64,000 nucleotides of DNA from Adenophora triphylla var. japonica (GCA_022495995.1 JAFEMH010002578.1:124001-188000); one strand, 5' to 3'; counted from the stretch's first letter, positions 21,481-35,522 are shown. Numbers and translations are program-made. The notes: a model not told the origin generated them from the sequence alone.

Positions 21481-21619
21481 ATCAGTAGGGTCCACTACCA
21501 GCTGGATCCTACTGGCCTTGCAACTACTGAATCACTACTAGCTCGTTATTTGTTGCTTCAAGAAAAGGGTCCCGTGGATGATTTTGTATAAATAACATCT
21601 ATATTAAAGGGTAAGATTT

Positions 21620-23187
21620 CATACTTGTTGGTTTTCTGGATTCTCATCAGCCAACACGGCTACAGAAACTTCATCATGGGGTTGTTCATTGAGCAGATGA
21701 GTTTTCTCATTAGCATCAAATTCATTGTTTGGTTGCTTTAAATTGTCCTCCTCGGCTACTTTCATTGCGTTGAACTTTGAAGACGAGGTCTTTATTAGAT
21801 GGTAAGTATATGTCCATATATAAATACCCCCGAGCTGAAATTTCAAGAAAATGTACTAGTGAAAAAACAAAAATAGACCCAAAACAACTTAAATTTTTTG
21901 TCCGAACTATAAGAGAAATCTTACGGCCATTGAGCAGGATGAATATTAGAAATAAATAGCAGCGGAAGAATAAATAAAGATACACAAGAAATATAATTTT
22001 TGTCAAATTATATATATAAATAAATATATAACTTGATGGGTGTCAGGAGGGCAAGACCTTTCAATATGAATAAACTTTCGTTACAAGGTCGAAAAGTTTC
22101 CTAATGATATTCTATAAAAAGATTAGAGGAACGACTATTTTAGAACACTCTCTTCACAATCACAACCTATCTAACACTCAGCAAATCTAGAAATATGAAT
22201 GTTATATATGATCACTCACTGGTGTTGAATGAAGTGTTGCCAACACTCAAATGGCAACACTGAAGTGACGAGTTCGTTTCTTGTGCAAATCTCAACTTCT
22301 GAATTGGGTAATTGTTTATGTCGATTTCTTGCACTATTTATAGGCTTCTAGGACTTGAAGCCTACTCAATTTATCTAGAAAATCAGCCATGGTTTGTTTC
22401 CCCCATTTTAGCTCCACTTTCCTCTTTTGTAGAAGACTAAGTCTTCTTGGCTTCTCCCACTTGTACGCCTAGCTGTAGCAGCCTTGTACTCTTATCTTCA
22501 GCTCCCCCTGAGTAGCTAACTTCCTACCCACATTTCCTTGATCATTACTTTTACACATAAACATTTATTTTATGTGTAACTTCTCTTCAAATTCGAAAAT
22601 AACGCCTAGCATAGTTCCTTTGACCTGTTCAACCTCATATAAAGCAAACTAACAACTGTTATCATATAAATAATTATCACGTTGTAATTAATGAAAAATA
22701 CAGTAACTATTCTTGTGTTGCCAAATCTCAAATGGCAACACCAGTGGCAACACTGGTATAGTGACACACGGGATAACACACATGGCAACACATGTTTCTA
22801 ACATTAACAAATGGCATGACTACCAAAAAGGACTTCCATCCTCACTGCAGATTGCAGGGATTATTATCAATAGAAGATTCCCCAAATTCGCTGTCCATTG
22901 GAAATAAACAAGGAAACTATAAGCAAATTAGAAATAGTCGTCGTAAAAAAGGCATAAAGAATAATCTGATGCTACAAAAGCTCTCGCTATTTACGTACAT
23001 GGAGCACTCGTTGTAATTTACAGATTAAAAATAGAACAATGGGGAGTTAAGATTATTACCTGATGAGCACATAGCAATAATGATGCCTTCTAAATGAGGC
23101 TTTGGCTTCAAAAACTTCACAGCTATCCAACCCAATATTCCTCTAAACAGGAATGTTAGCCCAACATTGATTGGCATGAACCACCTA
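21620..23187 (-). pseudogene. PIN-LIKES (PILS) auxin carrier gene fragment
   Basis: Exons on the minus strand: 23060-23187 reads RWFMPINVGLTFLFRGILGW then KFLKPKPHLEGIIIAMCSS, with acceptor CTTTAG and donor GGTAATA. 22824-22890 reads ANLGNLLLIIIPAICSEDGS then PF, with a donor GGTAGTC. A stub reading SSCSMA with donor GTAAG lies at about 21922-21943. 21623-21834 reads LGGIYIWTYTYHLIKTSSSK then acidic sequence ending ENPENQQ, with acceptor TTTCAG and donor GTATGA. PILS proteins are ER membrane auxin facilitators of about 400 residues; only roughly the central third is here. The exon coding the segment before SMA is broken by an LTR-like insertion. The N-terminal and C-terminal exons are not visible. 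Confidence 0.88.
21944..22806 (-). mobile_element. Probable solo LTR inside the PILS gene
   Basis: On the minus strand the segment begins TGTTAGAAAC and ends TTTCTAATA, an inverted terminal pair with the final CA mutated to TA. A TATA box CCTATAAATAG lies near 22340-22350, and repeated TGTTGCCA/TGGCAACA motifs lie at both sides. It starts inside a PILS exon and ends in the preceding intron, so sequence was lost at insertion or later. No clear 5-bp duplication was found, which lowers confidence. Confidence 0.5.
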
Positions 23188-24679
23188 AAGTAGACAAACA
23201 TATTTAAAGAATGTTAGCACATAATTCAAGTTTGGAAAAAAATAAAAGATTTTAAGCAATAAAGGACTTATAGAAACATGAGAAAAGTGTCAATTATAAC
23301 TCCATTAAGGAATATTATTCCTTAAGAAATTTAGAGGTGTATAAATATGAGTTGTCATGAGAAATAAATTGTTTTAATTCTACTATAGAATTAGAAATTT
23401 ATTATTGGCAAATTCTAATTAAGTAAAAGAGTTATATTTGTAACAACAAAATTGTAATTGTTGAAAATTAAAGTCAATATTTTGGGAAATACTCTTTGTG
23501 TGGAGACAAATCTCCAATGAAATATGGCTGTTCCAAGTATTCCGCCTCACCATAGTAAGAAGTTAGAAAATTTTGTTTACTTCGAATTTAAGTGAGCAAC
23601 AAAAGATGTTTTATTTGACCATCTTACACTTAGTGAGGTTTTTAAAGGAAAATCCTACAAGTTGGGTAAAATGAAACGAATGCTCAAGCTGTGAGTGCGG
23701 TTGAAGCACGGGAAATTTCTTTGGTCGGAACTATATAATTAACGGATTGTCGGATTCGTTATATAGCGTATATATAGTACCAAGTAAACGTAAAAACAAA
23801 TGTGTGAGTCTTTGGACTATAAAGCCGAGAATGCGGGTGAAATGAAATTCATTATTGGCCGTTTTCTTGATTTAAAATAGTGTACTTCATAAATCGTAAA
23901 AAAGTAAAATGGAAGAATTGAAAATAATATTTCATGAAAACCATGTTGAAGGTATGGTGTTGAGTGAAATTCTCAAGTGACGATAATTGAGAAATTGTTT
24001 CCTTCTTGAAAATAAATTAAGAATCACCTCAAACAAAATTGTTTGAAATGAATGTTGAGATTCTTATTATTCATCTTTGTGTTGTAAAAGATAATAGAGC
24101 TTCGGAGAAGAAGATGTCCAAAACATTTTGTGGTGATAGCAAATGTGATTGAGCATGCCAAAATGTTTAAAGCAAAGACAAAGTTGGTCAAACTTATATG
24201 GAATAACAAACTAGTTTGAAAAGTCAAACTTGTTTGAAAATACAATCTCGTTTGAAAAGTCAAACTTGTTTAAAAATTCATATACCTTGTGTATTGAGAG
24301 ACAACGGTAGATGTAATCAACAATTATATTCATGATATGCTTAAATGAATGAAATGGAAGTTTTATCAACCGATGAACTGAGTTAGTGATCAATAATGAG
24401 AATAAGTCTCGTTAGTTGGATCATATTTCCCCATTTAAAAAAGGCAAAATGTTAAGTATTATCTCTTTAAAGGAAAAAAAGTTTGAAACCAACTTAATAA
24501 AGAGAAAAAAATTCATGGCCCGAAATTTCTAACTCAAATGTTAGAAAATGAATCACAAAGTTATTAAAAGACTGTGAGCTCTTTGGAAGGATCTTTGTGG
24601 AAAGAGGTCATTAAAAGTGAGATTGATTTCATCTTGAAAACTAGTGTATTTATCTCAGAGTAGTAAACTACCAAGATAT
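23188..24679. other. AT-rich stretch, no gene recognised
   Basis: Probably the upstream part of the Copia relic that follows. Short repeats of TTTGAAAAGTCAAACTTGTT occur at about 24215-24270. No LTR pair could be fixed by eye. Confidence 0.4.
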
Positions 24680-26060
<1,381 letters not shown>

Positions 26061-27194
26061 CTAAAGCCTCTTGAGAAGTAAAACACAACGGAAATCCAAA
26101 CTAGTTAACTGGAGATCCCAAGATGTAGGTTTTCAAAGGGACAACCTAATTGTTAAAAGACTTGTAGCGTCACTGTGGTGGTCAATCTCAAGTCCATTTT
26201 TAAGTGACATTCCGAAAGAAAATGTTAAGTTTATAACTTTTAATGATTTTTACGCTTCGAAAATGACGAGCGATGTAATACGAGTTACTTATAAAAACCA
26301 CATATGTGAGAGAAAAGTTTGGCCGCTTTGAGGAGAATTATGTGAGGCTCAATTTTTATACCATCTCACAGAACCATACATTATTCTTAGAGTGAATTCT
26401 CTCATAAAAGTATAGTATATGTAACAACCAAAGTCATAATAACATAATAACAGCGAGTTAATTATTCAAGGTTAATGTTAATTAATCCTAAATTTCCTAC
26501 ATATATATCATTGTTTTTGTCTCATTTCATGGTTAGAGAATACTAGAAGAAGAGAGAATAGAGATGTTGATAAAAAATTCTTGAGTGTTGTACACTCTAT
26601 AGTATAGGAAACTTCTCTCGTCTCAATAATATTATTGGTCTCTTTGAATTTCTTGTTGGTGATATAGCCAAGTATAGTGATATTCGCCGGGAGACTCAAG
26701 TGCGGAGTTGCACCCGGTTCGACGTTCTATCCCGTGAGGCTCGCGTACAAGGCAACCCGAGTACTTTTAGAGAGGGGGACGAATAAGTTTTAAGAAAAGT
26801 GTATAACACGGCTCGGACACAAGTGGATGAAAACGGTTACACACGGTTTCATCTTTTTATTTCCCTTTCCGTATTGTAAATTATATTTCAATAATATTGT
26901 AATCATTTTATATTATACTCATGTAAGATTTTGACCAATACCTAAAAACATATATTTGCACCAATGAGAAAATTTGAAGAACACTCAAAATGAGAATTTC
27001 CCTACACGTGATGCATTCATGAGCATCAAACAGTCTATACTTTATACAATGAATTTTGTGAATGGATGAGAAAACACATCCGTAAGATAAAATTTTGAGA
27101 AATTAAATCTGTTGGATGATTATTTTTAGTACGAAAGAGATGCACAATGCACACCATTGTTATATGTCAATGTAGTCACAGGCAAAGTTTAATA
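26061..27194. other. AT-rich stretch, possible decayed LTR
   Basis: No protein recognised. The block near 26690-26830 (GTTCGACGTTCTATCCCGTG and following GC-richer sequence) differs in composition from its surroundings and may be LTR sequence of the Copia relic; no matching partner was found. Confidence 0.35.
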
Positions 27195-27472
27195 CTCCCT
27201 CCGTCCCAATAGTAGCTTCCCATTTTGCCATTTTGGGTGTCCCATTAATAGCTTTCACTTTCCTTTTTTGGCAAATGAATCTTTATTATTCCCTCCACTC
27301 ATTCTCTCTCCTACATTATTTTAATACTCACAACACCATTATAATTTACTATTTTCTCCACTCATTCTCTCTCCTATTTTCAAATTACACTCACAACATT
27401 TTTTCTTCCCCCCCATTTTCTTAATTTGCGTGCTTGACAAAAAATGGAAAGCAATTGTTGGGACGGAGGGAG
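27195..27472. mobile_element. Stowaway MITE 2
   Basis: 278 bp from CTCCCTCCGTCCCAATAGTA to TTGTTGGGACGGAGGGAG, flanked by TA (27193-27194, 27473-27474). The interior shares the CTCCACTCATTCTCTCTCCT motif with MITE 1 and has the same length, so both belong to one family. Confidence 0.95.
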
Positions 27473-28639
27473 TATTTCATATCACTTTATAATAGCAGTA
27501 ACTAAAAGTAGTGTGAATTTGAAAGTTATGTTGTACTTAGGTCAATCTCCCACTCTATCACTCTTAGATTTCGAGGTACTTAAAGTACCTCTATAATCTC
27601 TATATATATAAAAAGAGGATAGTCTTGGAGCCAAAAATCAGGGGCATTTTAGTAATTTCACGCGGTGGCAAAAAGGCAATTAACAAGGCGGACGAGCCAC
27701 GTGTTAAGCTTGGGTTGGGCGCGTGCGGTACACGCGCCGACAAAGGCGTGTGACCGCGTAACTGTTTTTTTTTTTTTTTTTTTTTAGCCTCGCCACGTGT
27801 CGCACTATGATTGGGTGGTTTATTTTCAGAATTTTTTTTTTCATCCCATTTTTTCGACCTCAATTATTTTATAAAAAAAAAAATTTTTTTTTTAAAAGTT
27901 TTATACCAAAATTCATAATTTTTTTTCCTCTTTAATTAGAGACTAATTTCATTTAATTTGGACAAAAAAAAATTCACTATTTTTTAAATTTAAATTTCTT
28001 AATTACCCTTTCTTAATTTTTCTGTTTTATTTTTCAATATCTTTTTGTGCAAATTAATTAAGTGTGAAGTATATATTTTTATTATAAATGATGATAATAA
28101 TAATCATAATTTTACTTTTTAAATATAAATTAATGTTTGTAATGTTATTTCTTTCGTTTCAAAATTTTACATTAATTTTTTAAACATATTAAGTAATATT
28201 TTATAAAATATTCCTTGGGACGAATATATTAATTTATTTTTTTACCCGAAGTAGTATTATTTCGTAAAAATTAATGTTTATAATGTTCGTGTCTTCGTGT
28301 CATAAAATAAATATTAATTTTTGAGACAAGTAAATTCATTGAGGCAAAGGAAGAATTTTTTTTTTTGATATGGAAAGTTGTATTAATTAGGGGATGAAAG
28401 TAATATTCATTTTTGAATTGAAGGAATTGTTTTCTCTTAAAAAGTATAATTTTTTTATATGTCCAAAGAAAAATTAACATTAGATAAATAATTACTGTAT
28501 ACATATACAGTAGCTAAGTATCTACTGTAAACAAGTGTATACAAGTGGTTCTCACGGTTCTCATTTTGTTATGTTTTTCATTTGAGCACCTACCAAAAAC
28601 TTATAAAAAAATGCATTTTTTTATAAGTTAACAAAAAAC

Positions 28640-29200
28640 GTGTTTCTCTCTCTAAACTAAAACTAACGGACACTCCTCTCTCTCTCTCTAAACGCAAAGA
28701 GGACCACCGCCGGTTTCTCTCCCTATTGTCTTCCCCAAATCCCTCACCTTTACCGTCCGCCATTCTTCGCCGCTGCCGCTTTCCTCACCCTTCCCCTTCG
28801 CCGGCGACAACCTCCTCCTCTCGCCATCCCCAAATCAACCATCACCAAGCTCTCCTCTCCCTCAAACAACTCGACCCAATCGAGGATCACGGCGTTATTA
28901 CAATGGACAGCCGAAGGATTCAAGGGTGTGAGTGTGAAATTACTATTCTTTTGGGTCAATATTGTGGAGATTAGGCATGACGGAGACGATCTGGATTTTT
29001 CTGGGGATTGCGTCGCCGGATTTTCCGCAGATGGTTTCGAGGAGTCGCCTCGGTGTGGGTGTGGGTTTCGACTGCGTTAACTGAGTTAGATATGATAATT
29101 TCAATGGAAATTGCAGAAGCAATGGTTTTTATGATTAATGGGCCTGAATATTTCAATGGAGATTGCAGCTGTAATTACATCAATGGCTTTTTATAATCCA
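28640..29200 (+). other. Captured gene-start-like segment in the Helitron
   Basis: A CT-rich leader (TCTCTCTCTAAACGCAAAGA, near 28680) precedes a GC-richer stretch. A frame from ATG at 28726 encodes 82 residues rich in Pro and Ser (PSPSPATTSSSRHPQ) and reads out into AT-rich DNA. Composition stands out from the flanks and looks like a 5' UTR plus first exon of a host gene. The donor gene was not recognised. Confidence 0.45.
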
Positions 29201-29214
29201 TTTCCTTAAACAAA

Positions 29215-29850
29215 TGCCAGTTCTCTAGTTTTGAAATGCCAGTTTATAAGTATTTGAGTACCAGTTTGAGAATTTGATGCATTGGTGGACTGGGTAAATT
29301 AGATGCCAGTGTATGTGTTTTGGAGTGCCAGTCCATGTATTTTGGAGTGCCAGTTAGTGTATAATAGAGTGCCAGTAAGTGTGTAACGAGTGTCAATGTA
29401 TTTTTTGAATGCCAGTTCTTGTAATTTTGAATGCCAGCCCATGTGTTTTTGAATGCCAGTTCATGTTTTTTTGAATATCAGCAAAAATAATTATCAGTGT
29501 TTTTGAGTGCCAGTATATGCATTTTTGAGTGCCGAAATGTGTTTTCAAATGCCACCATGTATTTTTGAATGCCGGTGCTTGTATTTTTGAGAGCCAAAGA
29601 AAATATTAGTGTAACAAAGTGCCAGTGTTAGTGTAACATAGTGCCGGTGTGAAGAGTGCCGCTTATGTATTTAAAAGTGCCGTGTAAAAGTGTCGGTTTC
29701 AATTTAACAAAGTGCCGCACTGGTTACACCGGCACTTTGTTAAACTCGGTACTCGGCACTTTTTCGCCGGCACTTTGTTACATATGCACCGGCACTTTAT
29801 CACACTCGGCGCTTTGTTAAACAGAACCGGCATAAACGGGGAACCATTAA
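29215..29850. repeat. Degenerate GTGCCAGT/GTGCCGG repeat block
   Basis: About twenty copies of GTGCCAGT or GTGCCGGTGT spaced 25-35 bp, with TTTTTGA spacers. After about 29715 the motif appears in inverse orientation (CGGCACTTTGTT), so the block is a large imperfect inverted repeat centred near 29730. Confidence 0.75.
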
Positions 29851-29968
29851 TTACGAAAATGCCACCGTTTATTTTGAACATGGTTGCCGCAATTACAAAA
29901 TTGCCACCGTTTATTTTGAAAACACGTTTTCCTTATCTTAAGAAAAACTAGTTTTTTTATAAGACCAA

Positions 29969-29973
<5 letters not shown>

Positions 29974-30020
<47 letters not shown>

Positions 30021-30255
30021 TATATACATATATATATATACATATATATATACATATATATATATACATATATATATATACATATATATATATACATATA
30101 TATATATATACATAGATATATATATATACATATATATATATACATATATATATATACATATATATATATACATATATATATACATATATATATATACATA
30201 TATATATATACATATATATATATATACATACATATATACATATATATATATATAC

Positions 30256-30304
<49 letters not shown>

Positions 30305-30480
30305 CATATATATATATACATATATATATATACATATATATATATACATATACATATATACATATATATATATACATATACATATATATATACATATACA
30401 TACATATACATATATATATACATATACATATATACATATATATATATATACATATATATATATACATACATATATACATA

Positions 30481-30536
<56 letters not shown>

Positions 30537-30537
30537 C
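29974..30537. repeat. TA / TACATA array
   Basis: About 560 bp of (TA)n with regularly spaced C, giving TATACATATA units of 10-14 bp. Open Tyr-Ile frames on the minus strand are artefacts of the repeat. Confidence 0.97.
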
Positions 30538-31880
30538 CATAAAATAATTTTCATATTTATTATTATTATTTTAATTAAGTTTGAGTGTGTTGACTTTGTC
30601 AACTGTTTGGTCGTGCCGGACCGGGATTTTCATGTTCGGGCCGCATTAGTCCACGGGCCTACCGGGCCGGGCCAAGGATGAGAGTTGCAGCGCTCAAGTC
30701 TTTTTGAAAACTAAAATAAATAAATATTACTTTCAACTCAAAATAAATCACCAAAAATTAATATTACTTTCATCTCAAAATAAATCACCAAAAAATATTA
30801 CTACTTTTTTTTCCAAAAAATTGCTTTATTATGTGCTTTAACTATAAGGGAAAATATATTTTCCGTCTCAAGTAACAAAAATTTTTTAAGTTGCGAAATC
30901 AAATTGCTTTTTTGGGCCCAATTCTAGAAAAACATTGTTAGTATGTACTTCAACTTTATATTGCCATATTTAAAGAATTTTGTAAGTTATAAACGGGTTG
31001 ATAAAATTTTTGAATCCCTCCTAAACCCGCAATGATCCGCGTCTAATAACAAGAGTTTGGAAATATTTTCTTTTAAATCTGGTGTGATTGGGGTGGATTT
31101 GAGATAAGCTTGAACCGTCCCATTTAACCCGAACCCGCATAGGATTCATCATTATTTAGAATAAATTTTAAATTTTGATAATATTTGTATATTATTATAT
31201 ACTTATTTCTTTATAGTTTATTGTATTTTCTTATTTTTCTATGTCATATTATTAATCTCTACATTTATAAGGAATTAAAGGGAAAAAATAGCATTATATA
31301 ATAGAAATATTAAATAAATATGTAAAAATCAAACGGGGATGTAAAAGTTGAATACGGTTCAAGAACAAAATAAGTTCTCAAAAATCAAAATTGATGATAC
31401 TTGAAAATTTCATTTCATGTAATTTGTTTGTTTGGAGAATCACTATAATCAAGAGTTCTGAATTGCAGTTGAAGAGAAAGATGTGGAGACTTATAACTAG
31501 ATTGATTACGCTTTCCCAATCGTTGGCGAACCTAAGTGATACTGTGAGCAAATTACGCACATATCACGTTCAATACACAAAAAATATGTTTTACATGAAA
31601 AATATGCATTCAATTTCATAGCATTGAAAAATGGCTGTCAAATGTGATTATTATTGAATATAACCGGAATTTACGTATAAAACGCGCTTCGTACAAACTA
31701 ACTATTCCTTAAATATATATTTCTTTTAGTGACATTCAATGTGATATTTGTACTAATAATATAGTTTTAAAAAAAGTGTTTTACAATGTACACAAACATT
31801 TCTATTTCCTATTATTTTTGTATGAATTTTCATCAATATGTGTTAATAGCTATCCGTGCATCGCACGGGTGTACTGCTAG

Positions 31881-32765
31881 TAACAATAAAAAAAGTGAAA
31901 AGAACTTTATGAGACAAAGAAAGTATTACAAACAGTTATGAAAATCGAACTTAATTCACTCTTGAAAAAGATCAAAATTCAATCAACACTTATCAACTGA
32001 CATGATTAAAAACAATTTCTTCAACAACAATCAAACGGAACAACAATTCACATTACAAATTTACAATAATCGACTTGATGAACATAAACAACAATATGTT
32101 GTGAATAATTGATATTTGGACTGTAGCACAATATAATGTATAAAGTACTATGCACCACTATGCACCAATATTAATCATAAATAGTAAACACTATTTGTGA
32201 AGACGATGATTGTGAAAATTTTCCTATAAAAGGCAGTTTAATTAATGAGAAATAAACCCACCGAGATTTCTCTCTTCTGACATTCTTCCTACAAGTTCCC
32301 ATAATTGTTCTCTTACTCCCTGTTCTTTATTTAAAAGTCCCAAATTTTAGTTAAGTTACAAAGCTCCCCCTTGTACTTTGATTTACAACAAGTTATCGGA
32401 ACGAGTGTTCTACAACTTCACCATTTTCAATGTGTAAGAATTCATCCATTAAATCACTCTAAAAATTATGTTACTCTTTCATTTCAAATATCGCCAAAAG
32501 ATTGGTTATACCATAATAGTAATATAACAATGTTAACTTTAATTTATTACTATCAATACTAATTCATTACTGACAAAGCTAATATATTAATAACAATACT
32601 AACATTAATTTCTTCGTATATCACCATTATAAATTTGGCTATTCCTTCGCAGTGAGATGACAATTTTTACTTTTACTTTAATACTCTATCCCGAATATTA
32701 TAAACGATAGTCTCAGCTTTCACCTATAATATTTTGGTGAGAATACGAGAATTATTTACTTAATG

Positions 32766-32766
<1 letters not shown>
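31881..32766. other. AT-rich stretch, no gene recognised
   Basis: Nothing supported on either strand. A TACTCCCTGTTCTTTATTTA motif near 32315 resembles a MITE terminus but lacks a partner. Confidence 0.5.

Positions 32767-32861
<95 letters not shown>
32767..32861. repeat. TA array at the left border of the viral cluster
   Basis: About 95 bp of uninterrupted (TA)n immediately left of sequence that leads into a viral primer site. Confidence 0.97.
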
Positions 32862-33059
32862 CAAAAAATTATATTACATTAAGCAAACATATTTATAGCA
32901 TACCAACCTTACGCTATAATCAGACATCAGAGTTAGCATAGAAGCATGTGTTTTTAATAATAATGTTACTGTAGCTTTTACTGTAGCATAATTTTTGTAA
33001 TTAATTTATTTTACAATGGTTTAACGAAAACCTAAAAAATCCGCCATACCCCCCTTTTA

Positions 33060-33071
33060 TGGTATCAGAGC
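33060..33071 (+). other. EPRV-A primer binding site (tRNA-Met)
   Basis: TGGTATCAGAGC, exact match to the site that marks the start of minus-strand synthesis in caulimovirids. Confidence 0.88.
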
Positions 33072-33459
33072 ATGGTTTGTTTGAAGTCTAAAAGACTAAA
33101 ACATGCTTGATCGGTGGCATATGATGTAAGGCCACGAATATATCAAGAACCTGTTTAGGTGAAGACAAGGGATAAATCATTACCTAATACTAGTTTTAGG
33201 TTGATATGATGGAATTTTATGGTCATATACTATGTTAATAATATTCGTTCATAATTAATGCTTCTTATACGATGTTAATAATGTTTGGATTAATGCTTAA
33301 TAAGGGTTATATGAATAACTTTTGAAGGATTTTAAGGTTTTAAGGAATGGACTAAGGGTAAGGATTCGCTCTCATAATTGATTCTTCCACTTCATCCTCG
33401 CTTAATATAATTGAACTCTTTAATTTGACGATTACCAACCAAAAAACTTTAGTTAAGAG

Positions 33460-33690
33460 AGATGAAAATTTGGACTATATTAAACATTAGAATAATCAAA
33501 TTCTTGTAGAATTAAGAGAAATTCGAAGACACATACCTAGTAAACAGGAGTTTCAACAGCTTAATTACTTATTAGAAAATTCAAAACCTAGACAGACTCT
33601 AGAAGCTAAAGAAATTTTACAAAAAGTAGAAAAACAGGTTGTAAATTTAGAACAAGTTATAACTACAGTTAAAAGTATAGTTGAAAGTTA
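33460..33690 (+). pseudogene. EPRV-A coiled-coil protein remnant
   Basis: The plus strand reads NNQILVELREIRRHIPSKQE then a heptad-like stretch with KEILQKVEKQVVNLEQVIT and a stop at about 33690. Position between the primer site and movement protein and the heptads recall small virion-associated or N-terminal coiled-coil proteins of this virus family. Frame breaks lie on both sides. Assignment is by position. Confidence 0.5.
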
Positions 33691-34025
33691 AAACTGGAAC
33701 AGTCTAGAGAATATTCATAGGCCTTATCCGACGCCAAAAGATATAAAGCGAAGAAAATAAAGAAGAAATTACTGGGTTTACGTCTTACACAGGTACAAGT
33801 AAAGCTGATAGGACTTATCCCATCCTATTTAATTTTATTATAAGTTTGTTGTTACAAATCATCGAAAAATTAAATAAGTTATTAAGCAACATTGACAAGC
33901 CACAGTCTAGTTATCCTAGATAACGACTCGGATAGAATAATTAGTAGAATTAATAGATTAAGTTTAGGAGAAGAAGTCAAAATTAAACGAAAACCCATAC
34001 CATACACACATTGGATACCAAGAAA

Positions 34026-34927
34026 ATGAATGACCAACAAAATAGGAGCTTCTTAGGAAGAAGTCGGACACTACAAGAGTCTAGAAACTCAACTAGTAAT
34101 ATACAAGATATTATTACGTCAAACAGCTTTATTAACAGAATAATTAGAAGAGGATCTGGCTCCACAAGTAATCAACAAACAATCCAAATAGAAGAACAAA
34201 TAAATCTAGACAGAAATATGGATCTATATAATCAACATCAATTAGACATACTAAATCCTAGAATACTATATCAAACATGCTTAATATTAATACAGTCTTA
34301 ATACGAAGCAGTAGAGAAGAAAGTCTTAGAGTTGTTGATAGAACAGTTACTATATATTTATTCTCGCCATAAACAATACAGATAATTAAACAGTTAGGAA
34401 AACATTTTGCACATGTAGGATTAGTAGTAATTGTTATTAAAGCCTTAGGAAGAAAAAATTTAGGAACAAAGTTATTAGCCTTATTATTAGACAAGTCCTG
34501 GAAAACAGAATTAAAGAAAGTTATTATTTCAGGAATGGAAATAGACTTAAGTCAAAATACAGCTTTATTTTATTGTACACCAAGAATAGTAAAGGACATT
34601 AAATATTTACAAAACATACAAACCAAAGGTTATGAAAATTATGAAGGAAATAACATTGTAATAAGTGTTGGAACATTAGGAAAAGCCAGTAATAGATCTG
34701 GTATGAAATACAAAGTTAACATAAAAGGAATTGTAAACACAATAGCCTCAAAATCTATACAAATGATAGATCCAATTAAAATAGACCCAGAAGAATTAGC
34801 AGGACTTGAATGGTCTCTAGATGACCTAAAAGAACAAAACAATGAAATATTAGTACCAAGACAAAGTTATATATACGAAGGAATAGATGGAATACAAAGT
34901 TTAAGATTTGTAAACTTTAAAAAATAA
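34026..34927 (+). pseudogene. EPRV-A movement protein
   Basis: Two frames joined across breaks near 34300 and 34370 cover a 30K-superfamily movement protein of the badnavirus/caulimovirus kind. Recognisable blocks are QLGKHFAHVGLVVIVIKAL, LLDKSWKTELKKVIISGMEI then DLS (the conserved G..D...S region), VKDIKYLQNIQTKGYEN and LAGLEWSLDDLKEQN. These proteins form tubules or modify plasmodesmata for cell-to-cell movement. The C-terminal frame 34535-34927 is open for 130 residues; an acidic tail (DTEPIYDTESDENDT) follows in the same region up to 35040. Confidence 0.82.
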
Positions 34928-35220
34928 ACAACTAAACAAGACGAAGATGAAGCAGAAACAGAATATAATTTTATGAATATAGAATATGATACAGAACCTA
35001 TTTATGACACAGAAAGTGATGAAAACGACACCAGAATTTTATAGCGGAGCTAAAAATACTTTTTTTATATGGTAAGGGCTATATTATGAAGTACAGAAGG
35101 TATTTGAAGGAGTTTAAGTTATGGGACTAAGGGAGTAGGAAACGTTTTTTAAGCTGCCATAAGTTTAAGAAAGATTTCTCTTGATTTTTTCACTCGTAAT
35201 TACACCTGAGGAGGAGAAGG

Positions 35221-35230
35221 GTATTTATAG
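35221..35230 (-). promoter_or_regulatory. EPRV-A candidate TATA box
   Basis: The minus strand reads CTATAAATAC downstream of the ORF2-like gene, in the intergenic position where caulimovirids place the pregenomic RNA promoter, followed by a CTCCTCCTCAGG leader. Confidence 0.5.
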
Positions 35231-35522
35231 ACCTTGTAGGAAACCTATAGAACCTGTTGCTTAACCGGTTACCTAACCTATTTTGAATCTGAATTATTAC
35301 AAAAGATGATAAAGCTATACACGTGTCTAAATTTTATAGGAACTACTTTAATAATTACATTCAGACAATTTTAAAAGGTAATAGACAGAAAATTCATAAA
35401 GTATAGCGCACTAGGCGCATTATTTTGAAAAGAAAACAAAATAAAAAGCATCTTTTGATGAAATCTGTCGGCCGCCTCTTTGTTTGTATATGTATAACGT
35501 CATTGCTAACGTTTTGAACCTT

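Larger units (their letters stand above)
27597..31880 (+). mobile_element. Helitron, non-autonomous
   Basis: The 5' end TCTCTATATATATAAAAAGA follows an A. The 3' end is a hairpin CCGTGC-ATC-GCACGG (31854-31868) followed nine bases later by CTAG (31877-31880) and then T. Insertion between A and T with no duplication, TC start, hairpin and CTRR end are the Helitron signature. The 4.3-kb body has no Rep/helicase gene. It carries a CT-rich gene-start-like segment, degenerate GTGCCAGT repeats and a long TA/TACATA array. Confidence 0.8.
32862..35045 (+). mobile_element. Endogenous pararetrovirus A, plus-strand segment (primer site and movement protein)
   Basis: The segment carries an intergenic region with two ACTGTAGC motifs (about 32969-32988), a tRNA-Met primer site, a coiled-coil frame and a movement protein, the gene order of a caulimovirid genome start. 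It ends after the movement protein, before any coat protein. It then meets the polymerase half of lineage A in opposite orientation. Stops and shifts make it non-functional. Confidence 0.82.

Noticed and set aside
26071..26331. 86-residue plus-strand frame
   Set aside because: Lies after the Copia RNase H end in probable non-coding 3' or LTR sequence; nothing recognised.
29938..30602. Long Tyr-Ile-rich open frames on the minus strand
   Set aside because: They are translations of a TA/TACATA array; all three frames stay open because of the repeat.
33060..33071. Reading the 33060 primer site as part of an LTR retrotransposon
   Set aside because: No LTR precedes it, and the downstream genes are a coiled-coil frame and a movement protein, so a pararetrovirus is the better fit.
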